Source of the DNA: Mycolicibacterium xanthum
Lineage (GTDB): Bacteria > Actinomycetota > Actinomycetes > Mycobacteriales > Mycobacteriaceae
Assembly: GCF_019710635.1 (NCBI RefSeq)
Contig: NZ_JAIFZS010000008.1
Coordinates: forward strand, 1-64,000
Length of the DNA stretch: 64,000 bases
Direction: 5' to 3'
Positions 50,933-60,368 of the stretch are shown piece after piece; within the stretch, counting starts at the first letter, position 1; the number at the start of each line of letters is the position of its first letter. A model generated the notes under the pieces. That model saw nothing but the letters and a program-made list of their open reading frames with translations. It was not told the DNA's origin and did not search any database. Both the position numbers and the translations under genes were made by a program.

Positions 50933-51180
50933 CGACCGTCGCCAAGAACGCCCGACTGCACATCGACTGGACACGCTGCGACGGCCGCGGGCTGTGCGCC
51001 GAACTCCTCCCGAAGCTGCTCGGCCGCGATGATTGGGGTTACCCGGTCGTCCGCGACGGCGCACGCGAACCGCTGATACCGCGCGAGGCGCGGACCTACG
51101 CGCGGGCCGCCGTCAACCGGTGCCCGCGACAAGCGCTGTCATTGGCGGCCTCGCCACCGAAAGCCAAGCGGGCGCGTTGA
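50929..51180 (+). CDS. Small 3Fe-4S-type ferredoxin
   Basis: 83 residues from ATG 50929 (ATGA overlap). HIDWTRCDGRGLCAELLP gives C-x5-C, and RCPRQAL gives the distant Cys-Pro, which is the 3Fe-4S ferredoxin arrangement. Expected to carry single electrons in the cytoplasm; from its position it probably works with the NuoF-like flavoprotein. Lys/Arg-rich end (PKAKRAR). A 47-bp gap separates it from the regulator genes. Confidence 0.85.
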   Translation: MTTVAKNARLHIDWTRCDGRGLCAELLPKLLGRDDWGYPVVRDGAREPLIPREARTYARAAVNRCPRQALSLAASPPKAKRAR

Positions 51181-51227
51181 CACCCATACAGCCCGACCAC
51201 CGATCTCAGCGTTGAGGACCTTTGGTC

Positions 51228-51944
51228 ATGGCTGACGGCGGATCGGCGTGGCACCCTCACAGTGTGTCCACGCCGATCGCCGAGGCCGCACTGCTGGTGG
51301 TGGAGGACGACCGCGCGCTCAGCTCGATGCTCGCCGAACTGTTCACCGGGCAGGGCTACCGTGTCGACACGGCCTACGACGGTCAGCAGGGGCTGCACCG
51401 CGGGCTCACCGGGGCCTACGACGCATTGATCGTCGACCGTGGGCTGCCGGTGATGGACGGCATCGATCTCGTCGCGCTGCTGCGCGCGCGTGGAGTCACC
51501 ACACCGGCGCTGGTGCTGACCGCGCGCGGGTCCCTGGACGACCGGGTGGCAGGCCTCGACGCGGGTGCGCACGACTACCTGGTCAAGCCGTTCGAGGTAC
51601 CGGAGCTGATGGCCCGGGTGCGGGCATTGCTGCGGCGCACGACCGGCGCGGACAGCGTCGTGAGCGCCGGGGGGTTGCGGCTGGACCGGGTGAGCAGACG
51701 GGTATCCGGCCACACCCCGGCCGGCGCCGAGGTGGAGCTGTCCGAACGTGAGGCGGCGCTGCTGGCCACCTTGATGGGTGCGCCCAGGCGGGTGTTCAGT
51801 CGCGGTCAGCTGCTCGATTCGGTGTTCGACGGCGCAGAGACTCCCGGCGCAGTCGACTCCTATGTCCACTACCTGCGGCGCAAGCTCGGCAAGCAAGTGG
51901 TACGCACCGTGCACCGGACCGGCTACCGATTCGGCCTCGAGTGA
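51228..51944 (+). CDS. OmpR/PhoB-type response regulator
   Basis: 238 residues from ATG 51228 (GAGGA 9 nt upstream); GTG 51264 would give a shorter N-terminus closer to the usual start. Receiver: ALLVVEDDRALSS (acidic pair), ALIVDRGLPVMDG (phosphoacceptor Asp), LVLTARGSLDDR (Thr) and DYLVKPFEVPEL (Lys). Winged-helix output domain: LSEREAALLATLMGAPRRVFSR...VDSYVHYLRRKLG...TVHRTGYRFGLE. The gene follows the ferredoxin gene on the same strand and its stop overlaps the kinase, so it likely controls this redox cluster. Confidence 0.9.
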   Translation: MADGGSAWHPHSVSTPIAEAALLVVEDDRALSSMLAELFTGQGYRVDTAYDGQQGLHRGLTGAYDALIVDRGLPVMDGIDLVALLRARGVTTPALVLTARGSLDDRVAGLDAGAHDYLVKPFEVPELMARVRALLRRTTGADSVVSAGGLRLDRVSRRVSGHTPAGAEVELSEREAALLATLMGAPRRVFSRGQLLDSVFDGAETPGAVDSYVHYLRRKLGKQVVRTVHRTGYRFGLE

Positions 51945-53188
51945 GAATCTGGCCCCGGATCGTCGCCGGGCGCGCCGCGCCGCCCGCGCCGGCCAGCGAC
52001 CTGACCGTCGTGCGGCGCGCAGGGCGTATTGCTGCATTCCAGGCGTCACTGGCCCTGGCGGCGGTGCTCCTGGTCGTGGGCGCGATGGTGTTCGCCGTGG
52101 ACGTGCGGGTGCAGAACCGCCAGATCAGCACCCAGCTGGAGCAGGTCGCCGCGACGGCCGACGACGTTTACGACCCGCCGCCCGGCATGGAGCTGGTCCT
52201 GCGGGACGACGACGGCAGGGTGTCGACCAGCGCTGGCGGCGCACCGGGAGTCGGGTTGCTCTCGGGTCCAACGGGTTTCGCCGATGCCGGGTCCGGTGAT
52301 GCCACCTTCCGGGCGCTGGTGGTGGACCGGCCCGAACTCCGCGTGGTGGCGATGCTGGACATGGCGCCGTACCGGGCCGCTCGCAATCGGCTGCTGCTGT
52401 CGCTCGCGGCTGCCGAGCTGGCCGGGATTCTGGCGTCGATCGCCGTGGTCGGGCTCTACACCCGCCGATCCGTACGTCCCCTGATGCAGGCGCTTGCGTT
52501 GCAGCGCCGGTTCGTCGCCGATGCGTCACACGAGCTGCGGGCGCCGTTGACGGTCTTGCACACCAGAGCGCAGATGCTGGCGCAACGGGTGGGTAGCGGC
52601 GATCGCCGCGAACTGCAACACGATGCCGATGCGGTGGTGGCCGACACCCGAGCGCTCGGCGGGGTCGTCGAGGACCTCCTCGCCTCGGCCACCATGACGG
52701 CCGGAGGTACGCCACAGGAACGGGTCGATATCGCCGCGGTCGCGGAAGCGGTGCGGGACAGCATGGCGCCCTACGCCGAATCCCTGGGCATCACAATCTG
52801 TTTCGAGTCGACCGAATCCGATGACGGCGCGCCGTTGGAGGTCATGGGGTCGCACACCGCGCTGCGTCGCGCACTCACGTCACTGATCGACAACGCACTC
52901 GCCCACGAGGATGACGGCGGAACCGTCGACGTGAGGGTCCGCCGCGACGGGGCCGTGGTCCAAGTGAGCGTTGCCGATGACGGGGTGGGTATCGACAAGG
53001 CGGCCATGGCGACACTGTTCAACCGGTTCGCGCACGGCGGCCCGAACAGCGGCCGTAGGCCGCGCGAGCCACACGGTATCGGGCTCGCCCTGGTTCGGGA
53101 GATCGCCCAGGCCCACGGCGGGGACATCTTGGTGGCGTCACGACCCGGGCGCGGTGCGACTTTCACGCTGACGCTGCCCGCGGCCTGA
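51941..53188 (+). CDS. Sensor histidine kinase
   Basis: 415 residues from GTG 51941 (GTGA overlap with the regulator). Two TM helices (FQASLALAAVLLVVGAMVFAV and LLLSLAAAELAGILASIAVV) enclose about 85 extracytoplasmic residues. The H-box is FVADASHELRAPLTVL, the N-box SLIDNALAHED, with VADDGVGIDKAAMATLFNRF and HGIGLALVREIAQAHGG. The second TM runs almost straight into the dimerisation helix, leaving only a short linker. Ligand unknown. Confidence 0.9.
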   Translation: MRIWPRIVAGRAAPPAPASDLTVVRRAGRIAAFQASLALAAVLLVVGAMVFAVDVRVQNRQISTQLEQVAATADDVYDPPPGMELVLRDDDGRVSTSAGGAPGVGLLSGPTGFADAGSGDATFRALVVDRPELRVVAMLDMAPYRAARNRLLLSLAAAELAGILASIAVVGLYTRRSVRPLMQALALQRRFVADASHELRAPLTVLHTRAQMLAQRVGSGDRRELQHDADAVVADTRALGGVVEDLLASATMTAGGTPQERVDIAAVAEAVRDSMAPYAESLGITICFESTESDDGAPLEVMGSHTALRRALTSLIDNALAHEDDGGTVDVRVRRDGAVVQVSVADDGVGIDKAAMATLFNRFAHGGPNSGRRPREPHGIGLALVREIAQAHGGDILVASRPGRGATFTLTLPAA

Positions 53189-53396
53189 TCCGGGTCTTCA
53201 CATGTGTGGGACGTCGACATCGCCGGCACAGCGATAGCGCCTACCTTGACCGTGCGCGGCTGGGAGCGGCCGCCGATGGTCGTCGGCCGAGAATCGATCT
53301 GCCCGATCTAAAGCTGCATCGCCACGCACGGCTGGTGCGTTGGCCGATCCGCTGCTGGCGTGAGGACACCGAACAGCCGGGGAACCCGGCGATCGC

Positions 53397-53720
53397 GTGA
53401 CGGCACAGCATCCGGCAATGGTGGAACGTAGATGGTTGGAAGACTTCGCGATCGCTTGGCGGACAGCCGACCGACTCCGGCGCAGAGATGGTCCCGAGGG
53501 CGACTTGCGTTACGGCTCGGTCCATATCCCGGGCGTCGTCGTGGGCGTCGTCGTGGGCGTCGTCGTGGGCGGCGGCGTGGCGTGGGGCTTGGAGTGCGCG
53601 CGGCTGTTGCGCGGAGATCTGCGGGCAGACGATCTGAGCCCATCGAGTGGGTGGTCTTGCCCACCACGCGTCCGCGAATTGGGTAGATCTTCCGATGCCC
53701 CCGGCAGGGCCCCTTCTTAA
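53397..53720 (+). CDS. Doubtful small protein with Val/Gly hydrophobic stretch
   Basis: A 107-residue frame from GTG 53397 with a single strongly hydrophobic stretch (GVVVGVVVGVVVGGGVAWGL) made by a 12-bp DNA repeat. A frame of similar length lies on the opposite strand. It has no ribosome site that I can see and no recognisable domain, so it may be non-coding. The remainder of 53189-53740 shows no other gene or hairpin of note. Confidence 0.25.
   Translation: MTAQHPAMVERRWLEDFAIAWRTADRLRRRDGPEGDLRYGSVHIPGVVVGVVVGVVVGGGVAWGLECARLLRGDLRADDLSPSSGWSCPPRVRELGRSSDAPGRAPS
53531..53578. repeat. 12-bp tandem repeat, three exact copies plus one degenerate
   Basis: GGGCGTCGTCGT at 53531-53542, 53543-53554 and 53555-53566, then GGGCGGCGGCGT at 53567-53578. 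Confidence 0.85.
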
Positions 53721-53740
53721 CGTGGAGGTGGAGGCCGAAA

Positions 53741-54835
53741 ATGACTACCCAACACATCGAGACCCTGATCATCGGCGCCGGCCAGGCCGGGCTGTCGACC
53801 GCCTACCATCTGCGGCGGATGGACCGGCCGATGCTGATCGTGGACCGCAACGCCCGCATCGGCGACAACTGGCGAGGCCACTACGACTCGTTGAGGCTCT
53901 ACACCCCGGCGAAGTACAGCGGGCTGCCGGGCCTGCCGTTCCCCGCGGATCCCTGGTACTTCCCGGGCAAGGACGACGTTGCCGACTACCTGGAGGAATA
54001 CGCGCGAACATTCGATCTGCCGGTGCGCACGAACACGGCGGTGGATCGGTTGTCCACCGACGCGGCGGGACGCTTCGTCGCAAGCCTGGGTGCCGACACC
54101 CTCACCTGCGACAACGTCGTCGTGGCTACCGGAACGTTCGGGCGCAGCCCGAATGTGCCCGAGTTCGCCGACCAACTCGCACCCGGCATCCGTCAGCTGC
54201 ATTCGAGCCAGTACCGAGGTCCACATCAGCTCGACGACGGCCCGGTGCTCGTCGTCGGCGCCTCACATTCCGGTACCGACATCGCGTACGAGCTCGCCGC
54301 AGATCGGACCACGATGCTCGTCGGACGGGACTGCGGCCAGATCCCGGTGCGGTGGGATTCGCCCGCGCTGCATCTGGTCCTGCCCGTGCTCAGGTTCGTG
54401 TGGCGTCATGTCCTGACCCGGCGCACGCCGATGGGGCGCAAGGAGATGGCCGCCGTGCGCGCCCACGGGGGGCCGATGATCCGGGTGAAGCGCAGCGATC
54501 TGGCCGACCGCGGGGTGCGCAGGCTCACCACGCGCATCGCCGGCGTCCGCAACGGCCTACCGGTGGCCGCCGACGGCAGCGTCCTCGATGTCCGTAACGT
54601 CATCTGGTGCACGGGTTTTCGTCAGAAGTTCGATTGGATTGATCTTCCGGTGCTCGACCAAGACGGCTGGCCGGAGGAATACCGTGGTGTGGTACGCAAC
54701 CAGCCCGGTCTGTACTTCTGTGGGCTCAGCTTCCAGTTCTCGTTCGGGTCGATGCTGTTTTTCGGGGTGGGCCGCGACGCCGAGTACGTGGCCCGGCGCG
54801 TCGCCGAGCGCAGCGGCATTCGGCAAGTGGCGTGA
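53741..54835 (+). CDS. FAD-dependent oxidoreductase (CzcO-type flavin monooxygenase-like)
   Basis: 364 residues from ATG 53741 with GGTGGAGG upstream. FAD site: IIGAGQAGLSTAYHLRR; second, NADPH-type Gly motif VLVVGASHSGTDIAYELA; linking segment VVATGTFGRSPNVPEFAD; C-terminal ATG-like region NVIWCTGFRQKFDWIDLP. The early LRLYTPAKYSGLPG and GDNWRGHYDSL segments are typical of flavin-containing monooxygenase relatives of the CzcO class. Substrate unknown. It stands just upstream of the second LuxR regulator gene. Confidence 0.85.
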   Translation: MTTQHIETLIIGAGQAGLSTAYHLRRMDRPMLIVDRNARIGDNWRGHYDSLRLYTPAKYSGLPGLPFPADPWYFPGKDDVADYLEEYARTFDLPVRTNTAVDRLSTDAAGRFVASLGADTLTCDNVVVATGTFGRSPNVPEFADQLAPGIRQLHSSQYRGPHQLDDGPVLVVGASHSGTDIAYELAADRTTMLVGRDCGQIPVRWDSPALHLVLPVLRFVWRHVLTRRTPMGRKEMAAVRAHGGPMIRVKRSDLADRGVRRLTTRIAGVRNGLPVAADGSVLDVRNVIWCTGFRQKFDWIDLPVLDQDGWPEEYRGVVRNQPGLYFCGLSFQFSFGSMLFFGVGRDAEYVARRVAERSGIRQVA

Positions 54836-54877
54836 GCTGGTCCGCTCGGGCGTAGGGTGGGTGTCGGGTGAGTCGTA

Positions 54878-56530
54878 TTGAGCAGCGAACCAGGTGTTCC
54901 GGACGTCGTTTCGCATCTGCTCAGCGCTCGGGCGGCATTCGAACGCCGGGACTGGGCTGCGGCGCGCCGACGCCTTGCCGACCTCGACCCCGCGGACCTC
55001 GGCGATGACGATTGTGCGCAGCTGGCCGCGGTCGCCTGCCTGACCGGCCGGAGTAATGACTGCATCCAAACATTGCAGCGCGCATACCAGATCCGCGTCG
55101 ACGACGGAGCCGAGATCGCGGCGGCCCGTTGTGCGTTCTGGCTGGCCAACGTGTTGCAGACCAGGGGTGAAACGGCGATCGCCGGCGGATGGCTGGCCCG
55201 AATGCGGAGAATTCTCGACGGCGTCCCCGGCGACGTCGTCGAGCGTGGCTACCTCGAACTCCTGACGATGATGCGGCACGTCGGCACCGGTGACTTCGCC
55301 GCTGCCGCCGAATGCGCCGGGCGGGTCACCGACTACGGGCAACGGTTCGACGACGCGAACCTGCTTGCGGTCGGGATGTCGGCACAGGGTCGGCTCACGA
55401 TGTACCTCGGAGACGTCCGCGAGGGCGTAGCGCTGCTCGACGAAGCCATGGCCGGTGTCTCCGCCGGTGCGATCTCGCCGTTGTTCGCCGGTCAGGTCTA
55501 CTGCCTGATGATCGAGGCGTGCCAGGAGATCTCGGATTTCGGTCGGGCGGCCCAATGGACGATGGCGCTCAGCGAATGGTGTGACGAGCAGCCCGGGCTG
55601 TTGATGTTCACCGGCCAGTGTGCGGTGCACCGCGGGCAGATCATGCGGATTCGGGGCCGCTACCGGGAGGCGCTGGGCGAGTTCGCGCGTGCCGTCGAAC
55701 GCTATCGGCGAAGCTCTATGACAGCGCCTGTCGGGCTGGCGCTCGGTGAGCGCGGAGACGTGCTGCGCATGCTGGGGGAGTTCGAGGTGGCCGACGAGGC
55801 GTATCGACAGGCGCGGGAGAGCGGCCATGAACCACAACCCGGGCTGGCCCTGCTGTGGCTGGCCCAGGAGCGAACCACCGCCGCCGTCAACGCCATTCGG
55901 CGCCTGCTGACCGAACGCCGCGACGACGTCGGCAGGTCGCAACTGCTACCCGCCGCCATCCGGATCCTGCTCGCCGCGGGGGAGCGGGACGAAGCCGCAC
56001 GCTTGAGCGTCGAACTGGGACAGATCGCCTCGCGTTTCGGCAGTGCCGCTCTGACGGCCGCTGCGGGCTACGCCACGGGAACCGTTGCCGCGGCGTGTGG
56101 CGATCTGGCCACGGCCCTGCCGGAGTTGCGATCGGCGAAACACCGGTGGGCCGCTCTCGACGTCCCCTATGAGGCGGCCCGTTGCGGCGTCGCATTGGGG
56201 ATGGCGCTGCGGGCAGTGGGTGACCAGGACTCGGCGAGCGCCGAACTCTCGTCCGCCCAGCACATATTCGCCGAGTTGGGCACGGTGCCCGACGCACGCG
56301 AGGTGCAGGAGCTGGTGACGCGCGGCGCGGACGTTCCCGGCGGGCTCAGCGAACGTGAGGTCGAGGTGCTCGCCCTGGTCGCCCGAGGGCAGACGAATGC
56401 CGAGGTCGCCATGACACTGTCGCTCAGTGAGAAGACGGTGGCCCGGCATCTCTCCAACATCTTCAGCAAACTCGACGTTCCGTCGCGCACGGCCGCGGCC
56501 GCGTTCGCGTTCGACCACCACATCGTCTGA
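54878..56530 (+). CDS. LuxR-family regulator with TPR-like N-terminal region
   Basis: 550 residues from TTG 54878; a TGA lies three codons upstream and no better start exists. About 470 residues of helical, TPR-like repeats precede a GerE-type HTH: GGLSEREVEVLALVARG...NAEVAMTLSLSEKTVARHL...NIFSKLDVPSRTAAAAFA. Unlike the regulator at 25252 it has no Walker NTPase. The neighbouring flavin oxidoreductase gene is 42 bp upstream on the same strand, so they could be one unit. Confidence 0.85.
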   Translation: MSSEPGVPDVVSHLLSARAAFERRDWAAARRRLADLDPADLGDDDCAQLAAVACLTGRSNDCIQTLQRAYQIRVDDGAEIAAARCAFWLANVLQTRGETAIAGGWLARMRRILDGVPGDVVERGYLELLTMMRHVGTGDFAAAAECAGRVTDYGQRFDDANLLAVGMSAQGRLTMYLGDVREGVALLDEAMAGVSAGAISPLFAGQVYCLMIEACQEISDFGRAAQWTMALSEWCDEQPGLLMFTGQCAVHRGQIMRIRGRYREALGEFARAVERYRRSSMTAPVGLALGERGDVLRMLGEFEVADEAYRQARESGHEPQPGLALLWLAQERTTAAVNAIRRLLTERRDDVGRSQLLPAAIRILLAAGERDEAARLSVELGQIASRFGSAALTAAAGYATGTVAAACGDLATALPELRSAKHRWAALDVPYEAARCGVALGMALRAVGDQDSASAELSSAQHIFAELGTVPDAREVQELVTRGADVPGGLSEREVEVLALVARGQTNAEVAMTLSLSEKTVARHLSNIFSKLDVPSRTAAAAFAFDHHIV

Positions 56531-56776
56531 CCGTGGTGGGTGTGGCTCGGGTGGCCTTGGGGATGCCGCCGAACCGGGTCCACGTAGCGCCCGTTCCGCG
56601 ACAACGGAGTGGTCGGCTCGCCCGGTGTGCGCTGCCTCTCGGCCCTGGCAGATGCCGTCCGCGCCCCGCGGGGACGAGGGTGTGGGCCGCGTGGCGGTAC
56701 CGACATGGCACAGAGTCACGGCCTGTCGAAAGGTTGCTCGGCCTACGAATCCGCCAATACCCGGAGTGTGCAGTGG

Positions 56777-56847
56777 AGCGGGCGACGGGAATCGAACCCG
56801 CGTAGCTAGTTTGGAAGACTAGGGCTCTACCATTGAGCTACGCCCGC
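56777..56847 (-). tRNA. tRNA-Gly (anticodon TCC)
   Basis: 71-nt cloverleaf on the minus strand: acceptor GCGGGCG/CGCCCGC, discriminator T, anticodon stem CTAGT/ACTAG around loop CTTCCAA (anticodon TCC), T arm GGGTTCGATTCCC. CCA not encoded. Its 3' end faces the accessory block that ends near 56.5 kb. Confidence 0.97.
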
Positions 56848-57004
56848 ATGTACTGCTCGAGCTGACAGTACCGGCAGACTGTACCGGCCCCGACCACCTC
56901 AAATCCAATCGGTCCACCCGGGACGGTGCATTGTGGTTCCGCCGAGGTCAGCACGTAGTATCGCCGGTGGTCTGGCGCTGCATGCCCGCGTGCGCGTCCA
57001 CGAC

Positions 57005-57081
57005 CGGGGTGTAGCGCAGCTTGGTAGCGCATCCGCTTTGGGAGCGGAAGGCCGCAGGTTCAAATCCTGTCACCCCGACCA
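57005..57081 (+). tRNA. tRNA-Pro (anticodon TGG)
   Basis: Cloverleaf with acceptor CGGGGTG/CACCCCG, discriminator A and encoded CCA (57079-57081); anticodon stem TCCGC/GCGGA around loop TTTGGGA (anticodon TGG); T arm AGGTTCAAATCCT. It directly precedes tig. Confidence 0.97.
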
Positions 57082-57118
57082 GCACCACCAACCCCATCAG
57101 CGATAGAGGAGTACCAAC

Positions 57119-58573
57119 GTGAAGAGCACCGTCGAGAAGTTGAGCCCGACGCGGGTTCGCATCAACGTGGAGGTGCCCTTCACAGAGCTCGAACCCGACA
57201 TCGACCGGGCGTTCAAGCAGCTCGCCAAGCAGGTCCGGCTGCCCGGTTTCCGCCCGGGCAAGGCCCCCCGCAAGCTGCTGGAGGCCCGGGTGGGCCGCGG
57301 CGCGGTGCTCGAGCAGGTCGTCAACGACGCGCTGCCGGGCCGCTACAGCGAGGCCGTCACCTCGTCGTCGTTGCAGCCCCTCGGCCAGCCCGAGATCGAG
57401 GTCACCAAGCTCGCCGACAACGAGGAACTGGTCTTCACCGCCGAGGTGGACATCCGTCCCGAGATCGAGCTGCCGGACCTGACGGCGCTGGGCATCACCG
57501 TCGACCCGATCGCCGTTGCCGACGAGGATGTCGACACCGAACTCGAGGCGCTGCAGAAGCGGTTCGGCACCCTGACCGGTGCGGATCGGGCCGCCGAGAC
57601 CGGAGACTTCGTCTCCATCGACCTGTCGGCCACCGTCGGCGGCCAGGACGTGCCCGAGGCCGCGACCGAGGGGTTGTCGCACGAGGTCGGCTCGGGTCAG
57701 CTGATCGAGGGCCTCGACGACGCGATCGTCGGGCTCGCCGAAGGCGAGAGCCGGGTGTTCACCACCACGCTGGTCGCCGGCGAGCACGCCGGGCAGGAGG
57801 CGCAGGTCACCGTCACCGTCAAGTCGGTCAAGCGGCGTGAGCTGCCCGAGCTTGACGACGATTTCGCCCAGCTGGCCAGCGAGTTCGACACCATCGACGA
57901 GCTGCGCGACGACCTGCGCGGCAAGGTCGGGCAGGCCAAGCGCATCCAGCAGGCCGAGCAGATCCGGGACAAGGCCATCGAGGTTCTGCTCGAGCAGGTC
58001 GAGGTGCCGCTGCCGGAGAAGATCGTGCAGGGGCAGGTCGACGACACCCTGCACAACGCCATCCACGCGCTCGACCACGACGAGGACAAGTTCGCCGACG
58101 CGCTTGCCGAGCAGGGCAGCAGTCGCGAGGAGTTCGACGCGGACAACCGCAGCAATGCGGAGAAGGCGGTCAAGACCCAGCTGCTGATGGATGCCATCGC
58201 CGACCAGCTGGAGATCCAGGTCGGTCAGAACGACCTGACCGAGCGCCTGGTGCTGATGTCGCGGCAGTACGGCCTGGAGCCCCAGCAGCTGCTGCAGGTG
58301 CTGCAGCAGAACAATCAGCTGCCGGCGATGTTCGCCGACGTCCGTCGTGGCCTGACCGTGGCCGCGGTCGTGCACGGCGCCACCGTCACCGACACCGAGG
58401 GCACCGTGATCGACACCACCGAGTTCTTCGGCCCGTCCGGTGAGCAGGCCGAGGCGCCCGCCGCAGCGGAGGCCGAGACCGGTACCGAAACGGCTGCTGA
58501 CGAGGAGACGGCCGAGGACGACGACGTCGCCGAGGCCGCCGAAGCGTCCGGCGGGGCCGACGACACCAAGTGA
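57119..58573 (+). CDS. tig: Trigger factor
   Basis: 484 residues from GTG 57119 with AGAGGAG upstream. Ribosome-bound chaperone and prolyl isomerase for nascent chains. The ribosome-docking signature [19 protein letters not shown] occurs near residues 40-58, then the FKBP-like domain ([20 protein letters not shown]) and the helical C-terminal arms. The last 45 residues are an acidic Ala/Glu tail ([18 protein letters not shown]), longer than in E. coli and usual in actinobacteria. Corresponds to Rv2462c; clpP1 follows after a strong hairpin. Confidence 0.96.
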   Translation: MKSTVEKLSPTRVRINVEVPFTELEPDIDRAFKQLAKQVRLPGFRPGKAPRKLLEARVGRGAVLEQVVNDALPGRYSEAVTSSSLQPLGQPEIEVTKLADNEELVFTAEVDIRPEIELPDLTALGITVDPIAVADEDVDTELEALQKRFGTLTGADRAAETGDFVSIDLSATVGGQDVPEAATEGLSHEVGSGQLIEGLDDAIVGLAEGESRVFTTTLVAGEHAGQEAQVTVTVKSVKRRELPELDDDFAQLASEFDTIDELRDDLRGKVGQAKRIQQAEQIRDKAIEVLLEQVEVPLPEKIVQGQVDDTLHNAIHALDHDEDKFADALAEQGSSREEFDADNRSNAEKAVKTQLLMDAIADQLEIQVGQNDLTERLVLMSRQYGLEPQQLLQVLQQNNQLPAMFADVRRGLTVAAVVHGATVTDTEGTVIDTTEFFGPSGEQAEAPAAAEAETGTETAADEETAEDDDVAEAAEASGGADDTK

Positions 58574-58584
58574 CGCTCTGAGCG

Positions 58585-58622
58585 AACGCACGCCGTCTGG
58601 GGACTCCCCGGCGGCGTGCGTT
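58585..58622 (+). terminator. Hairpin between tig and clpP1
   Basis: AACGCACGCCG (58585-58595) and CGGCGTGCGTT (58612-58622) form a perfect 11-bp stem, with an inner GGGG/CCCC extension. It begins 12 nt after the tig stop and may separate tig from the clpP1-clpP2 transcript. Confidence 0.65.
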
Positions 58623-58686
58623 GGTTAGGGTCATCCGTAAGACGGTCACCGCGTCGGAAGTACATATAGAAAGCAGGTATCCAGTC

Positions 58687-59283
58687 GTGACTGACATGCG
58701 TGGCGCCTCTCCCGGCCTCAACCTTGTCGACTCGGTATATGAGCGGTTGCTGTCCGAGCGGATCATCTTCCTGGGTTCGCAGGTCGACGACGACATCGCC
58801 AACCGGCTGTGCGCGCAGATCCTGCTGCTCTCCGCCGAGGATCCGACCAAGGACATCCACCTCTACATCAACTCGCCCGGCGGCTCGATCAGCGCCGGTA
58901 TGGCGATCTACGACACCATGGTGCTGGCACCGTGCGACGTCGCGACCTACGCGATGGGGATGGCGGCCTCGATGGGCGAGTTCCTGTTGGCCGCCGGGAC
59001 CAAGGGCAAGCGCTACGCACTGCCGCATGCGCGGATCCTGATGCACCAGCCGCTGGGCGGAATCACCGGCGGCGCGGCCGACATCGCCATCCAGGCCGAG
59101 CAGTTCGCGGTGATCAAGAAGGAGATGTTCCGGCTCAACGCCGAGTTCACCGGGCAGACCATCGAGCGCATCGAGGCCGACTCCGACCGCGACCGCTGGT
59201 TCACCGCCCCGGAAGCCCTGGAGTACGGCTTCGTCGACCACATCATCACCAGCGTCAACTTCAACGGAGCGAACCCCTCATGA
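58687..59283 (+). CDS. clpP1: ATP-dependent Clp protease proteolytic subunit ClpP1
   Basis: 198 residues from GTG 58687 (start [15 protein letters not shown] 9 nt upstream); the ATG three codons later is the alternative. Serine protease of the Clp complex, forming mixed tetradecamers with ClpP2. Catalytic Ser in [11 protein letters not shown], His in ILMHQPLGG, Asp in [26 protein letters not shown] is the Gly-rich substrate strand. Stop overlaps the clpP2 start. Confidence 0.96.
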   Translation: MTDMRGASPGLNLVDSVYERLLSERIIFLGSQVDDDIANRLCAQILLLSAEDPTKDIHLYINSPGGSISAGMAIYDTMVLAPCDVATYAMGMAASMGEFLLAAGTKGKRYALPHARILMHQPLGGITGGAADIAIQAEQFAVIKKEMFRLNAEFTGQTIERIEADSDRDRWFTAPEALEYGFVDHIITSVNFNGANPS

Positions 59284-59918
59284 TCGACCCCAGGACCACC
59301 CCCCAGGCCCGCTACATCCTCCCGTCGTTCATCGAGCACTCCAGCTTCGGCGTCAAGGAGTCCAACCCGTACAACAAGCTGTTCGAGGAGCGCATCATCT
59401 TCCTCGGCGTGCAGGTGGACGACGCGTCGGCCAACGACATCATGGCCCAGCTGCTGGTGCTCGAGTCGCTGGATCCCGACCGCGACATCACCATGTACAT
59501 CAACTCGCCCGGTGGTTCGTTCACCAGCCTGATGGCGATCTACGACACCATGCAGTACGTGCGCGCCGACATCCAGACCGTGTGCCTGGGGCAGGCCGCC
59601 TCGGCGGCCGCGGTGCTGCTGGCCGCGGGCACCCCCGGTAAGCGCATGGCCCTGCCCAACGCGCGGGTGCTGATCCACCAGCCGGCGCTGGGCGGCGTCA
59701 TCCAGGGCCAGTTCTCCGACCTGGAGATCCAGGCCGCCGAGATCGAGCGGATGCGGTCGCTGATGGAGCACACCCTGGCCCGGCATACCGGCAAGGACGC
59801 CGAGGTCATCCGCAAGGACACCGACCGCGACAAGATCCTGACCGCCGAGGCGGCCAAGGAGTACGGCATCATCGACACGGTGCTGGAGTACCGCAAGCTG
59901 TCGGCGCAGACCGCCTGA
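59280..59918 (+). CDS. clpP2: ATP-dependent Clp protease proteolytic subunit ClpP2
   Basis: 212 residues from ATG 59280 (ATGA overlap with clpP1). Catalytic Ser in [14 protein letters not shown], His in LIHQPALGG, Asp in KDTDRDKIL. The N-terminus [20 protein letters not shown] is characteristic of ClpP2, which provides the face that docks ClpX or ClpC1 in mycobacteria. Corresponds to Rv2460c. Confidence 0.96.
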   Translation: MIDPRTTPQARYILPSFIEHSSFGVKESNPYNKLFEERIIFLGVQVDDASANDIMAQLLVLESLDPDRDITMYINSPGGSFTSLMAIYDTMQYVRADIQTVCLGQAASAAAVLLAAGTPGKRMALPNARVLIHQPALGGVIQGQFSDLEIQAAEIERMRSLMEHTLARHTGKDAEVIRKDTDRDKILTAEAAKEYGIIDTVLEYRKLSAQTA

Positions 59919-59924
59919 TCCGGT

Positions 59925-60368
59925 TCAGCCGTTGCTGTAGATCCGGGTCGGTGCGATGAGCACGGCGGTGCGGCGCTGCTCGCGCATGATGCGGTCGTAT
60001 TCGTCCCAGTCGTCGTGGGTTCCGCCCGCGGCCGAGAACACGTCGCGCAACAGGCGCGCAAGCGCTTCGGGCGAGTCCAGCCAGGGCCGGTGGTCGTCGG
60101 GGCCGGCCAACTCGGCGCGGCCCTCGACGGTGGCCCACTGCCAGCCCTGCCGGAAGGTCACCGCGATCTGGGGCCGGGCCCGCAGATTCGCCAGCTTCAC
60201 CCGGCCGTAGGTGACAAACCCGAGCGCGGGTTCACCGGTCCCCGGGTGTGTCAGCGGTCCCGCGTTGATCAGCGACGACTGGATGGTCTGGTCGGCCCGC
60301 AGGGTCGAGACCACGGCGAGGCCGCTCTCGTCGCGGGCCAGGGCGAAGGCTTCGTCGAGGGTGACCAT
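59925..60368 (-). CDS. PPOX-class F420-dependent oxidoreductase (split-barrel flavoenzyme family)
   Basis: 147 residues from ATG 60368. Split-barrel signature: ALARDESGLAVVSTLRADQ, VTYGRVKLANLRARPQIAV, QWATVEGRAELAGPDD, LLRDVFSAAGGTHDDWDEYD, RTAVLIAPTRIY. Such mycobacterial proteins bind F420 or FMN; substrate unknown. It converges on clpP2 with 6 bp between stop codons and is divergent from clpX. Confidence 0.85.
   Translation of the reverse strand: MVTLDEAFALARDESGLAVVSTLRADQTIQSSLINAGPLTHPGTGEPALGFVTYGRVKLANLRARPQIAVTFRQGWQWATVEGRAELAGPDDHRPWLDSPEALARLLRDVFSAAGGTHDDWDEYDRIMREQRRTAVLIAPTRIYSNG

Noticed and set aside
56777..56847. tRNA-Gly as an integration site with a duplicated 3' end
   Set aside because: The position is right for an island, but I found no copy of the tRNA end near the other boundary and no integrase.
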